64,000 bases of DNA, from the NCBI RefSeq assembly GCF_022024055.1, contig NZ_CP091788.1:2356001-2420000 (forward strand), read 5' to 3'. The stretch is from Prevotella sp. E2-28 (GTDB taxonomy: Bacteria > Bacteroidota > Bacteroidia > Bacteroidales > Bacteroidaceae). Both the position numbers and the translations under genes were made by a program. Below, piece after piece: positions 1 to 8,557 of the stretch (the first letter of the stretch is position 1; each line of letters begins with the position of its first letter). The notes below the pieces were generated by a model. That model worked only from the letters and a program-made list of their open reading frames with translations, had not been told where the DNA came from and ran no database searches.

Positions 1-1320
1 ACCGAGCGTCCTTCACTCATCATTGGTCACTGCGTAATGGGTAAGGGTGCACGTAAGGCCGACAACTCTTCATACGAGAGCAACTGTGCTACTCACGGTG
101 CTCCTCTCGGTGGCGATGCTTACATCAACACCATGAAGAACCTCGGTGCAGATCCCGAGAATCCTTTCCAGATCTTCCCCGAAGTGAAAGAGCTCTACGC
201 AAAGCGTGCTGAGGAGCTGAAGAAGATTGTGGCCCAGCGCTACGCTGAGAAAGCTGAGTGGGCCAAGGGTCATCCCGTGCAGGCTAAGCAGCTGGAGGAG
301 TGGTTCAGCGGCAAGGCTCCAAAGATTGACTGGAGCAAGGTTGAACAGAAGCCTGGTTGCGCTACCCGTAACGCTTCTGCTGCTGTTCTCGGTCAGCTGG
401 CTGAGCAGGTGCCCAACATGATTTGTGCTTCTGCCGACCTGTCTAACTCTGATAACACCAATGGTTTCTTGAAGAAGACTCACGACATCGTTCGTGGCGA
501 CTTCAGCGGTGCTTTCTTCGAGGCTGGTGTGGCTGAGCTCACTATGGCTTGCTGCTGTATTGGTATGGCTCTGCACGGTGGTGTCATCCCCGCTTGCGGT
601 ACCTTCTTCGTATTCTCTGACTACATGAAGCCCGCTGTCCGTATGGCTGCCCTGATGGAGCTGCCCGTTAAGTTCATCTGGACTCACGACGCATTCCGTG
701 TTGGTGAGGATGGTCCTACCCACGAGCCTGTTGAGCAGGAGGCACAGATTCGTCTGATGGAGAAGTTGAAGAACCACCACGGTAAGAACTCTGTATTGGT
801 AGTTCGTCCTGCCGATGCCGAAGAGACAACCGTTTGCTGGCGCATGGCTATGGAGAATGTTGACACTCCTACCGCTCTCATCTTCTCTCGTCAGAACATT
901 GAAATGCTGCCCGAGGGCAACGACTACAACCAGGCAACTAAGGGTGCTTATGTTGTAGCTGGCTCAGACGAGAACTACGATGTTATCCTGTTGGCTTCAG
1001 GTTCTGAGGTTTCTACTCTCGAAGCTGGTGCTAAGCTGCTCCGCGAGGACGGCGTGAAGGTTCGCATCGTGAGCGTACCTTCTGAGGGTCTGTTCCGCAG
1101 CCAGAGCAAGGAATATCAGCAGAGCATCCTGCCCGCTGGTAAGAAGAAGTTCGGTCTCACCGCAGGTCTGCCTGTAAACCTTGAAGGTCTGGTAGGTGCC
1201 GACGGTACCGTATGGGGTCTGGAGAGTTTCGGATTCTCTGCTCCTTACAAAGTGCTCGACGAGAAACTCGGCTTCACCGGCCAGAATGTTTACGAGCAGG
1301 TAAAGAAATTGTTAGCTTAA
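1..1320 (+). CDS. tkt: Transketolase, C-terminal part (5' truncated by window edge)
   Basis: The reading frame is open from base 1 (T-E-R-P-S-L-I-I-G-H-C-V-M-G-K-G), so the gene starts upstream of the window; 439 residues remain. It transfers two-carbon ketol units in the non-oxidative pentose phosphate pathway in the cytoplasm, using thiamine diphosphate. The visible part holds the end of the ThDP-binding domain, the pyrimidine-binding domain (GVAELTMA, where family members carry the catalytic Glu; then HDAFRVGEDGPTHEPVEQ) and the C-terminal domain. rpiB follows after 20 bp, so two pentose phosphate enzymes are probably cotranscribed. An internal ATG at 37 is not the start. Confidence 0.95.
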   Translation, partial: TERPSLIIGHCVMGKGARKADNSSYESNCATHGAPLGGDAYINTMKNLGADPENPFQIFPEVKELYAKRAEELKKIVAQRYAEKAEWAKGHPVQAKQLEEWFSGKAPKIDWSKVEQKPGCATRNASAAVLGQLAEQVPNMICASADLSNSDNTNGFLKKTHDIVRGDFSGAFFEAGVAELTMACCCIGMALHGGVIPACGTFFVFSDYMKPAVRMAALMELPVKFIWTHDAFRVGEDGPTHEPVEQEAQIRLMEKLKNHHGKNSVLVVRPADAEETTVCWRMAMENVDTPTALIFSRQNIEMLPEGNDYNQATKGAYVVAGSDENYDVILLASGSEVSTLEAGAKLLREDGVKVRIVSVPSEGLFRSQSKEYQQSILPAGKKKFGLTAGLPVNLEGLVGADGTVWGLESFGFSAPYKVLDEKLGFTGQNVYEQVKKLLA

Positions 1321-1340
1321 TTGATAATTAATAATTATCT

Positions 1341-1778
1341 ATGGAAGTTAAGAAAGTAGGCATAGCCAGCGATCACGCTGGCTATGCTCTTAAACAGTTC
1401 GTTAAGAAGTATCTAGAGGAGAAAGGTTTCGAGTATAAGGACTACGGAACTTATACCGAAGACTCATGCGACTACTCTGACTTTGGTCACGCATTGGCCA
1501 AGGGTATTGAGGCTGGAGAGGTATACCCAGGTATTGCCATTTGCGGTAGTGGCGAGGGTATCAACATGACGCTCAACAAACATCAGAGCATTCGTGCCGG
1601 CCTCTGCTGGATTCCCGAGATTGCCCATCTTATCCGTCAGCACAATAATGCCAACGTGCTGGTGATGCCCGGTCGTTTCATCGACGAGGAGATGGCCCGC
1701 AAGATCATGGACGAGTACTTTACTACTGAGTTCGAAGGTGGACGCCATCAGAAACGTATTGATAAAATACCCGTATAA
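1341..1778 (+). CDS. rpiB: Ribose 5-phosphate isomerase B
   Basis: 145 residues, the normal length for RpiB. It interconverts ribose 5-phosphate and ribulose 5-phosphate in the cytoplasm. The N-terminal IASDHAGYALK motif and the anion-hole stretch AICGSGEGINM with the catalytic-type Cys68 are family hallmarks. It lies 20 bp after transketolase and is followed by a strong hairpin terminator. RpiB-type enzymes can also act on allose 6-phosphate, but the transketolase neighbour favours the pentose role. Confidence 0.95.
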   Translation: MEVKKVGIASDHAGYALKQFVKKYLEEKGFEYKDYGTYTEDSCDYSDFGHALAKGIEAGEVYPGIAICGSGEGINMTLNKHQSIRAGLCWIPEIAHLIRQHNNANVLVMPGRFIDEEMARKIMDEYFTTEFEGGRHQKRIDKIPV

Positions 1779-1801
1779 TATATATTAAGGTACAACAAAT
1801 A

Positions 1802-1834
1802 AAAGAGGTCGTTTCGCAATGAAACGACCTCTTT
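1802..1834. terminator. Bidirectional intrinsic terminator between rpiB and thrS
   Basis: A perfect 14-bp stem (arms 1802-1815 and 1821-1834, core AGAGGTCGTTTC) with a 5-nt loop. A-rich sequence lies on the left and T-rich on the right, so it can end both the rightward rpiB transcript and the leftward thrS transcript. Confidence 0.85.
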
Positions 1835-1858
1835 CTATTTACCTTTTACTTTTTATCT

Positions 1859-3802
1859 TTAAAAGTTTTTGGTCTGCTCAGCCACCTCAGCGTTGATCTT
1901 ATCGATGAACTGCTGGATGGTCATGGTAGCCTGCTCGCCACCACCCTGCTGACGCATAGAGACAAGTCCCTCGGCAGCTTCCTTCTCACCTACAATAACC
2001 ATGTAGGGGATACGCTTCAGCTCGTTGTCGCGAATCTTACGACCCAACTTCTCGTTGCGCAGGTCGATAGAACCACGAACACCCTGCTGGTTAAACTGCT
2101 CCAAAACCTGCTTAGCGTAGTCGTTGTACTTCTCTGACAGAGGCAGAACAACTACTTGATCAGGAGTCAGCCACAAGGGGAAGTGACCACTGGTATGCTC
2201 GATAAGCACGGCGGTGAAACGCTCCATACTTCCGAAGGGAGCACGGTGAATCATCACAGGTGTCTTCTTCTGGTTGTCCTCGTCGGTATACTCCAGCTGG
2301 AAACGCTTCGGAAGGTTGTAGTCAACCTGAATGGTACCCAACTGCCAGCGACGACCGATGGCATCCTTGATCATGAAGTCGAGCTTAGGACCATAGAAAG
2401 CAGCCTCGCCGTATTCTACCTTTGCAGGCAGGCCCTTCTCTTCGCAAGCCTCCTGGATAGCCTTCTCGGCCAGTGCCCAGTCTTCATCGCTACCAACGTA
2501 CTTCTCGTGATTATTGGGGTCACGCAGAGAAATCTGTGCCTCGAAGTTGAATCCGAAGGCAGAGAGCACTACGTTAATAATGTCCATCACATTGAGGAAC
2601 TCCTGCTTCACCTGGTCGGGACGACAGAACAGGTGGGCATCGTCTTGAGTGAACGAACGAACACGGGTCAAGCCGTGCAACTCACCACTCTGCTCATAAC
2701 GATATACGGTACCGAACTCTGCAATACGCAGAGGAAGATCCTTATATGAACGGGGCTTCCAAGCGAAGATTTCGCAGTGGTGAGGACAGTTCATTGGCTT
2801 CAACAGGTACTCTTCGCCCTCCTCAGGAGTGTTGATGGGCTGGAATGAATCCTTACCATAGTGATCCCAGTGACCAGAGGTAACATAGAGATTCTTTGAG
2901 CCGATATGTGGAGTGATAACCTCCTGATAGCCGTAACGCTTCTGAACCTTACGCAGATGGTCCTGCAAACGCAGACGCATATCGGTACCCTTTGGCAACC
3001 AGATGGGCAGACCCTTACCTACTTTATCAGAGAACATAAACAGCTCCATCTCCTTGCCAATCTTACGGTGGTCGCGCTTCTTGGCTTCCTCCAGCATCAC
3101 GAGATACTCATCGAGCATCTTCTTCTTAGGGAATGAGATACCATACAGACGCTGCATCTGCTCACGGGTAGCATCGCCACGCCAGAAAGCACCGGCAACA
3201 GAGGTCAGCTTGATAGCCTTGATCTCGCCAGTATCCACGAGGTGCGGACCGCGGCAGAGGTCTGTGAAGTTACCCTGGGTATAGGTGGTGATAGTGCCAT
3301 CCTCGAGGTCCTGCTCAATGTGCTCGCACTTGTAAGTCTGACCATCGGCAGCAAACTGCTTCAGGGCATCAGCCTTAGCTACTTCCTTGCGAACCACAGG
3401 CTCCTTCTTAGAGGCCAATTCACGCATCTTATTCTCAATGGTGGCGAAATCGCTTTCCTTGATGCTCTCGCCATTAGGCAGCAGCACATCATAGAAAAAA
3501 CCGCTCTCTACAGCAGGACCGAAGCCGAACTGAATGCCAGGATACAATTCCTGGAGTGCTTCAGCCAGCAGGTGGGCAGAGGTGTGCCAGAAGGTGTGCT
3601 TACCCTGCTCGTCCTCGAACTTATAGAGTTCAATCTTTGCGTCCTCATTGATAGGACGGTTCAACTCCACCGTTTCGCCATTCACACCGCAGGCTACTAC
3701 GCTGCGTGCCAGAGCAGGCGAAATGCTCTCGGCAATCTGAAGTCCAGTTACGCCCTGCTCATACGAGCGAACAGATCCGTCTGGAAAAGTAATGTTGATC
3801 AT
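1859..3802 (-). CDS. thrS: Threonyl-tRNA synthetase
   Basis: 647 residues, full length for bacterial ThrRS. It charges tRNA-Thr in the cytoplasm. The N-terminal TGS domain ([20 protein letters not shown]) is followed by the editing domain with an H-T-S-A-H-L-L-A motif. The class II catalytic core contains the zinc-ligand region [10 protein letters not shown] and motif 3 near [12 protein letters not shown]. The C-terminal anticodon-binding domain ends with [11 protein letters not shown]. It is read from its own promoter (3835-3865), and no T-box or leader peptide is visible in the short leader. Confidence 0.97.
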   Translation of the reverse strand: MINITFPDGSVRSYEQGVTGLQIAESISPALARSVVACGVNGETVELNRPINEDAKIELYKFEDEQGKHTFWHTSAHLLAEALQELYPGIQFGFGPAVESGFFYDVLLPNGESIKESDFATIENKMRELASKKEPVVRKEVAKADALKQFAADGQTYKCEHIEQDLEDGTITTYTQGNFTDLCRGPHLVDTGEIKAIKLTSVAGAFWRGDATREQMQRLYGISFPKKKMLDEYLVMLEEAKKRDHRKIGKEMELFMFSDKVGKGLPIWLPKGTDMRLRLQDHLRKVQKRYGYQEVITPHIGSKNLYVTSGHWDHYGKDSFQPINTPEEGEEYLLKPMNCPHHCEIFAWKPRSYKDLPLRIAEFGTVYRYEQSGELHGLTRVRSFTQDDAHLFCRPDQVKQEFLNVMDIINVVLSAFGFNFEAQISLRDPNNHEKYVGSDEDWALAEKAIQEACEEKGLPAKVEYGEAAFYGPKLDFMIKDAIGRRWQLGTIQVDYNLPKRFQLEYTDEDNQKKTPVMIHRAPFGSMERFTAVLIEHTSGHFPLWLTPDQVVVLPLSEKYNDYAKQVLEQFNQQGVRGSIDLRNEKLGRKIRDNELKRIPYMVIVGEKEAAEGLVSMRQQGGGEQATMTIQQFIDKINAEVAEQTKNF

Positions 3803-3834
3803 ATCTACAATATATGTTTAAGTTTAAGCGGGTG

Positions 3835-3865
3835 CAAAGGTAGTACTTATTTTGAATACTACAAA
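3835..3865 (-). promoter_or_regulatory. thrS promoter (Bacteroidota type)
   Basis: On the minus strand, TTTG (3862-3865) is followed by 19 nt and TACCTTTG (3835-3842), matching the TTTG-N19..21-TAnnTTTG consensus. The predicted transcript start is near 3830, giving a leader of about 28 nt. Confidence 0.75.
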
Positions 3866-3883
3866 GAAAATCACGAATAACAT

Positions 3884-5074
3884 TTAGAAATTATACGAGA
3901 ATCCCAGTGAAGAGTACTCTTTAAACTGCCAATAGCTCATACGCGAACCATCTTCGTTGTACTTTTTGTTCGAGTCGTCCAGACGTGGATAGAGGAAGAG
4001 ATTGGCTGTGATGTACTTCGACACCTTTAAGTTGAAAGTATTTTCCCATTCCAGTTGTGCGCGATGGTAACTGGTGAATCCATACACGCGCGATTTCCAT
4101 GACAAGTTATCTGTCATCTTCCACTCAAGCTGTGCCGTGAACTGTGAACCGAAGTCTGTAAGTGAGTGGGTATGCTTAGGCACTTTTACACCAAAACTCT
4201 GTGCCAGATTCGCACGGTCCACGTAGCGATAGTTCACAGCTAGTGGCGACATATTGATAGTACCTGTAAGTCTCTTATTAAACCATTCCACCTTATAATC
4301 CATACCAAGACCGGCACTCAGATTGAATGGCGACATAAAGTCTGAGAACACGAAGGTGTTATTCGACTTCAATCCGTGATAGAACTGGGTGTAAGCCTGC
4401 ACCTGCAGCGTATAGTACCAACGATTAACGGCCTTCAGTCCCACCTTACTAGTCAGACGGATAATGTCTTCGTTAGTCTTAAACTTATTCACCGTATCAG
4501 AAGGTGATGTTTGGAAGCCCAATTTCATCTCCAGTTTATTGTCCCACTTCCATTTCTCCTTATTGTCATAATTGGCCTCCAGGTTAATGATACCCATAGC
4601 GGCATAGTTACTCTCACCACCCTTATACCAGTTATCACTCACGTAGTTCTGCATAAACTGCAAAGAACCGTCACCTTTGTATTTCCAGAAGTTAGGTTTC
4701 TCTACCACCAGTTGCACTGGCTCTGCCTCTGGTGCAGCAGGCATTGGCTCTGCCTGTTCAACCATTTCGACTTCCTGAACGACAGGTGTCTCCATGATGT
4801 CCTGACGCAACGTACCGGCCTCTTCCTGTTCCTTCTCTGTAACCTTTACTAAGTCTGGACGAGTAAGGTAAACACGCATTAAGGCCTGGTCAATGGCCTG
4901 ACTCACCTCATCTGGATTTTCTGAGGTAATATTAAGTTGACTACTTGCCACGTTGTGATAGAACGTCAGCGGAGCGAAAAGACGATAATATAGCCCAGTA
5001 TTTTTCCCCTGGGGATCTGCAGCTAACATACTCATAGTACATATAGCTGCAATAAATAATGCTAATTTTCTCAT
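3884..5074 (-). CDS. DUF3078 outer-membrane beta-barrel protein
   Basis: 396 residues from ATG 5074, chosen because it begins a signal peptide (MRKLALFIAAICTMSMLA) and lies just downstream of a promoter -7 element; longer upstream readings run through the promoter. After the signal there is a Pro/Glu-rich linker (about residues 95-130), then repeated amphipathic strands ending in aromatic residues (WKYKGDGSLQFMQNYVSDNWYKGG; final LGFSYNF). This is typical of a Bacteroidota outer-membrane barrel of the DUF3078 family. No biochemical function is known. It is divergent from yidC. Confidence 0.75.
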   Translation of the reverse strand: MRKLALFIAAICTMSMLAADPQGKNTGLYYRLFAPLTFYHNVASSQLNITSENPDEVSQAIDQALMRVYLTRPDLVKVTEKEQEEAGTLRQDIMETPVVQEVEMVEQAEPMPAAPEAEPVQLVVEKPNFWKYKGDGSLQFMQNYVSDNWYKGGESNYAAMGIINLEANYDNKEKWKWDNKLEMKLGFQTSPSDTVNKFKTNEDIIRLTSKVGLKAVNRWYYTLQVQAYTQFYHGLKSNNTFVFSDFMSPFNLSAGLGMDYKVEWFNKRLTGTINMSPLAVNYRYVDRANLAQSFGVKVPKHTHSLTDFGSQFTAQLEWKMTDNLSWKSRVYGFTSYHRAQLEWENTFNLKVSKYITANLFLYPRLDDSNKKYNEDGSRMSYWQFKEYSSLGFSYNF

Positions 5075-5080
5075 AACTGA

Positions 5081-5115
5081 GTGCAAAGTTATGATTTTTT
5101 TTCGTAACTTTGCAC
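5081..5115. promoter_or_regulatory. Divergent promoter pair forming an inverted repeat
   Basis: An 11-bp perfect inverted repeat, GTGCAAAGTTA (5081-5091) and TAACTTTGCAC (5105-5115), separated by 13 nt. Each arm is a TAnnTTTG -7 element: 5084-5091 reads left to the DUF3078 gene and 5105-5112 reads right to yidC. A matching TTTG -33 element is not evident for either. The leftward transcript would start only 3-6 nt before its ATG. Confidence 0.6.
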
Positions 5116-5152
5116 CTTGTTTAAAAAAAAGTAACAAAACTATTTTGATTAT

Positions 5153-7048
5153 ATGAACAGAAACACATTAATTGGCTTCAGTCTCATTGCTGTAGTACTG
5201 ATTCTATTTAGCTATCTGAACTCGCCCTCGCAGGCAGACATCGAAGCCTACAAGCATCAGCAGGACAGCATTGCTGCTGTCAAAGAGGCTATGCAACAAA
5301 AGATTGCTCAGGATACACTGAATGCAGAGAAAAAAGTTGCCGCTGTTGACTCGGCCGCCCTTTTCTTCCCTTCTCTGACTGACTCCCTGGCTGGTACAAA
5401 CCGTCTTATCACCCTAAAGAACGACTCACTGGAGTTGACGTTCAATACACAGGGCGGTACTATTGCCAGCGCCCGCATCCTGGGGCATAAGGACACCTTG
5501 AACAACATGGGCGTTACCCTCTTTACGGAGAGCGGCCAGCACATGGACTTCATCATCAAGGGACTGAACCAGTATATCAACACCCGCGACCTTTACTTTG
5601 CTCCTACACAGGAAGCTGACGGCTCACTCACGATGACAGCCCAGGCTCAGGGTAACGGACAGTTGGTATTCAAATACCGCTTGGGACCTGACTATATGCT
5701 GCATTTCTCTATGCAGGCAGTAGGACTGCGCGACCAACTCGACCCCACCAACAAGGAACTCACCGTTCTGTGGCAGGACTCATGTCGCCAACAAGAGCGC
5801 GGCTTCACCTTTGAGAACCAGCGTTCTGCTTTAACCTATAAGTTCTGCGATGGTGGTACCGATTACCTCAGCGAGACATCAGATAAGCGCGAGACCACTG
5901 AGGAGCCTATTGACTGGGTGGCATTCAAGAACCAGTATTTCTCGGCTGTACTCATCTCAAAGGATGCTTTCAACACTGGAGCTGAACTCGCCAGCACACC
6001 TCAGGACAAGAGCACACGCATTCTAAAGAACTACGAGGCCCGACTCAACACGAAGTTCGACCCCACAGGTCTTGAGCCTTCTGAGTTTGAGATGTATTTA
6101 GGTCCCAACGACTTCCGTCTGATTCAGGACGTTGAAGCACAGAGTGAGTTCGGAAAAGACCTCGAACTGGAGCGTCTGGTATATCTGGGATGGCCATTGT
6201 TCCGCTTCATCAACCGTTGGTTCACACTTTACGTGTTCGACTGGCTCACGAAGCTCGGTTTGCCTATGGGTATTGTGCTGATTCTCATCACCCTGCTTCT
6301 GAAGGCTATTACTTACCCCATGGTCAAGAAGAGCTATCTATCGAGTGCCAAGATGCGCGTTTTGAAACCAAAACTCGAAGAGGCAACCAAGGAGTTCAAC
6401 AAGCCTGAGGATCAGATGCAGAAGCAGCAGGCCATGATGGCGCTCTATGCAAAATACGGTGTATCACCCCTTGGTGGCTGTCTGCCCATGCTGATTCAGA
6501 TGCCTATCTGGATTGCAATGTTCAACTTCGTGCCTAACGCTATCCAGCTGCGCCGCGAGTCGTTCTTGTGGATGGACGACTTGTCAACCTACGATCCTAT
6601 CCCCTTCATCGGACAGTGGGACACCTATATCTGGGGACTTGGTGACCACCTCTCGCTGACCTGTATTCTGTTCTGCGTGAGCAACGTGGCTTACTCTTAC
6701 CTGACCATGCGCCAGCAACGCGACCAGATGGTAGGTCAGCAGGCTGAGCAGATGAAGATGATGCAGTGGATGATGTATATCATGCCTGTAATGTTCTTCT
6801 TCATGTTCAACGACTACGGCTCAGGTCTTAACTTCTACTACTTCATCTCGCTGTTCTTCTCAGCAGCCATCATGTGGACACTCCGTAAGACCACCGATGA
6901 TGCTAAACTACTGGCTATCCTAGAGGCTAAGTATAAGGAGAATCAGAATAATCCAAACAAAAAGGTCAGCGGACTGGCTGCCCGTCTGGAGGAGATGCAG
7001 AAGCGTGCTGCCGAGATACAAAAAATGCAGCAGCAAAACCGCAAATAA
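5153..7048 (+). CDS. yidC: Membrane protein insertase YidC
   Basis: 631 residues, normal for Bacteroidota YidC. It inserts and folds inner-membrane proteins, alone or with SecYEG. The order is an N-terminal anchor (residues 1-22), a large periplasmic P1 beta domain (about 60-340), then the conserved five-helix insertase core from about residue 370. The core includes the cytoplasmic coiled hairpin (MVKKSYLSSAKMRVLKPKLEEA) and GVSPLGGCLPMLIQMPIWIAMF. The basic C-terminal tail (about 590-631) is predicted cytoplasmic and may contact ribosomes. It shares a divergent promoter region with the DUF3078 gene. Confidence 0.95.
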   Translation: MNRNTLIGFSLIAVVLILFSYLNSPSQADIEAYKHQQDSIAAVKEAMQQKIAQDTLNAEKKVAAVDSAALFFPSLTDSLAGTNRLITLKNDSLELTFNTQGGTIASARILGHKDTLNNMGVTLFTESGQHMDFIIKGLNQYINTRDLYFAPTQEADGSLTMTAQAQGNGQLVFKYRLGPDYMLHFSMQAVGLRDQLDPTNKELTVLWQDSCRQQERGFTFENQRSALTYKFCDGGTDYLSETSDKRETTEEPIDWVAFKNQYFSAVLISKDAFNTGAELASTPQDKSTRILKNYEARLNTKFDPTGLEPSEFEMYLGPNDFRLIQDVEAQSEFGKDLELERLVYLGWPLFRFINRWFTLYVFDWLTKLGLPMGIVLILITLLLKAITYPMVKKSYLSSAKMRVLKPKLEEATKEFNKPEDQMQKQQAMMALYAKYGVSPLGGCLPMLIQMPIWIAMFNFVPNAIQLRRESFLWMDDLSTYDPIPFIGQWDTYIWGLGDHLSLTCILFCVSNVAYSYLTMRQQRDQMVGQQAEQMKMMQWMMYIMPVMFFFMFNDYGSGLNFYYFISLFFSAAIMWTLRKTTDDAKLLAILEAKYKENQNNPNKKVSGLAARLEEMQKRAAEIQKMQQQNRK

Positions 7049-7084
7049 GAATCAAACCATAATCCAACCCAATAGACAATACAA

Positions 7085-8548
7085 ATGAAAATAGGCTTCG
7101 ACAACGAGAAATATCTCAAGATTCAGTCAGAGCACATCAAGGAACGCATTGCTCAGTTCAACGGAAAGCTTTACCTTGAACTGGGCGGCAAGCTCTTCGA
7201 CGACCACCACGCTTCGCGCGTACTTCCAGGCTTCAAGCCAGACTCAAAGTTGCGTATGTTTGCACAACTGCGCGACCAGTTGGAAATCGTTATTGTGGTC
7301 AGTGCCGAGGATATAGAAAAGAATAAAGTACGTGCCGACCTGGGTATCACTTATGACGAGGACGTGTTGCGCCTGCGCGAGGAATTCATGAACCGCGACT
7401 TTATGGTGGGCTCTGTCGTCATTACGCATTATAATGGTCAGAATGCTGCCGACCAATTCCGACATCGCTTAGAGCGCATGGGTATCAAGTCGTATGTACA
7501 CTACCTCATCGACGGCTACCCACACAATGTAGAACTCATTGCCAGCGACGAGGGCTTTGGCAAAAACGATTATGTAGAGACCTCACGTGAACTTGTCATC
7601 GTCACCGCTCCTGGTCCTGGAAGCGGAAAGATGGCAGTATGTCTGTCTCAGCTTTATAACGAAAACAAACGCGGCATCCGTGCCGGTTATGCCAAGTTCG
7701 AGACCTTCCCCGTATGGAATTTACCCCTAAAGCATCCTGTGAACATCGCTTATGAAGCTGCTACTGCAGACCTTAACGATGTGAACATGATTGATCCGTT
7801 CCATTTAGAGGCCTACGACAAGATTGCCATCAACTATAATAGAGATATAGAGATATTCCCAGTGCTTAACGCTCTGTTCGAAGGAATCTACGGAGAGAAC
7901 CCCTACAAGAGTCCTACAGATATGGGGGTCAACATGGTGGGCTTCTGCATCAGCGACGATGAAGTGTGCTGTCAGGCCAGTCGAGATGAGATTATCCGCA
8001 GATATTATGATGCCACCAACAAAATGGCAGAAGGCAAAGACAACGACAAGGAGATCAACAAGATTCTGATGCTCTTCAATCAAGCAAAGATTACAACCGC
8101 CTATCGCCGTGTCACTGTTGCTGCACAGGCTAAGCAAGAATTAACAGGTCAGACCTCAGCTGCTATGGAACTTGAAGATGGTACTATTATCACTTCGAAG
8201 TCATCTCCACTGTTAGGATGCTCTGCGGCACTATTGCTTAATGCCACCAAACATCTGGCTGGCATCAGCCATGAGGCAAAGCTTATACCTCAGAGTCTTA
8301 TAGAGCCAGTACAGAAGACAAAGATAGAATATCTGGGTGGTAAGAACCCACGTCTGCATACAGATGAGGTACTGGTAGCCCTCAGCGTATTGTCGAAAGA
8401 CGATGAACAGTGTCGTAAAGCCTTGGAGCAACTGCCCCGTCTGCGTGGCTGTCAGGTTCATTCTACTGTGATGCTCTCGGAAGTTGATCGTAAGATATTC
8501 AAGAAACTGGGATGCGGCCTGACGTGTGATCCCGTGAAAAAGAAATAA
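7085..8548 (+). CDS. DUF1846 family protein
   Basis: 487 residues without signal peptide or membrane segments, so cytoplasmic. The start MKIGFDNEKYLKIQSEHIKE and the central VIVTAPGPGSGKMAVCLSQLYNE stretch, with a glycine-rich loop resembling a nucleotide-binding P-loop, match the DUF1846 family seen in Firmicutes and Bacteroidota. Function is not established. It sits 36 bp after yidC and 9 bp before the S9 peptidase, so it is likely in that transcript. Nothing in the sequence links it mechanistically to either neighbour. Confidence 0.8.
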   Translation: MKIGFDNEKYLKIQSEHIKERIAQFNGKLYLELGGKLFDDHHASRVLPGFKPDSKLRMFAQLRDQLEIVIVVSAEDIEKNKVRADLGITYDEDVLRLREEFMNRDFMVGSVVITHYNGQNAADQFRHRLERMGIKSYVHYLIDGYPHNVELIASDEGFGKNDYVETSRELVIVTAPGPGSGKMAVCLSQLYNENKRGIRAGYAKFETFPVWNLPLKHPVNIAYEAATADLNDVNMIDPFHLEAYDKIAINYNRDIEIFPVLNALFEGIYGENPYKSPTDMGVNMVGFCISDDEVCCQASRDEIIRRYYDATNKMAEGKDNDKEINKILMLFNQAKITTAYRRVTVAAQAKQELTGQTSAAMELEDGTIITSKSSPLLGCSAALLLNATKHLAGISHEAKLIPQSLIEPVQKTKIEYLGGKNPRLHTDEVLVALSVLSKDDEQCRKALEQLPRLRGCQVHSTVMLSEVDRKIFKKLGCGLTCDPVKKK

Positions 8549-8557
8549 ATAACGCTT

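Noticed and set aside
70..780. 236-residue open frame on the minus strand inside transketolase
   Set aside because: It is antisense to a clear transketolase, has no recognisable domain or promoter, and follows from the codon bias of the real gene.
3803..3834. T-box or leader control of thrS
   Set aside because: The leader is about 28 nt with no room for a T-box, hairpin or Thr-rich peptide.
3242..3880. 212-residue plus-strand frame opposite thrS
   Set aside because: Entirely antisense to thrS and its promoter; composition is that of reversed coding DNA.
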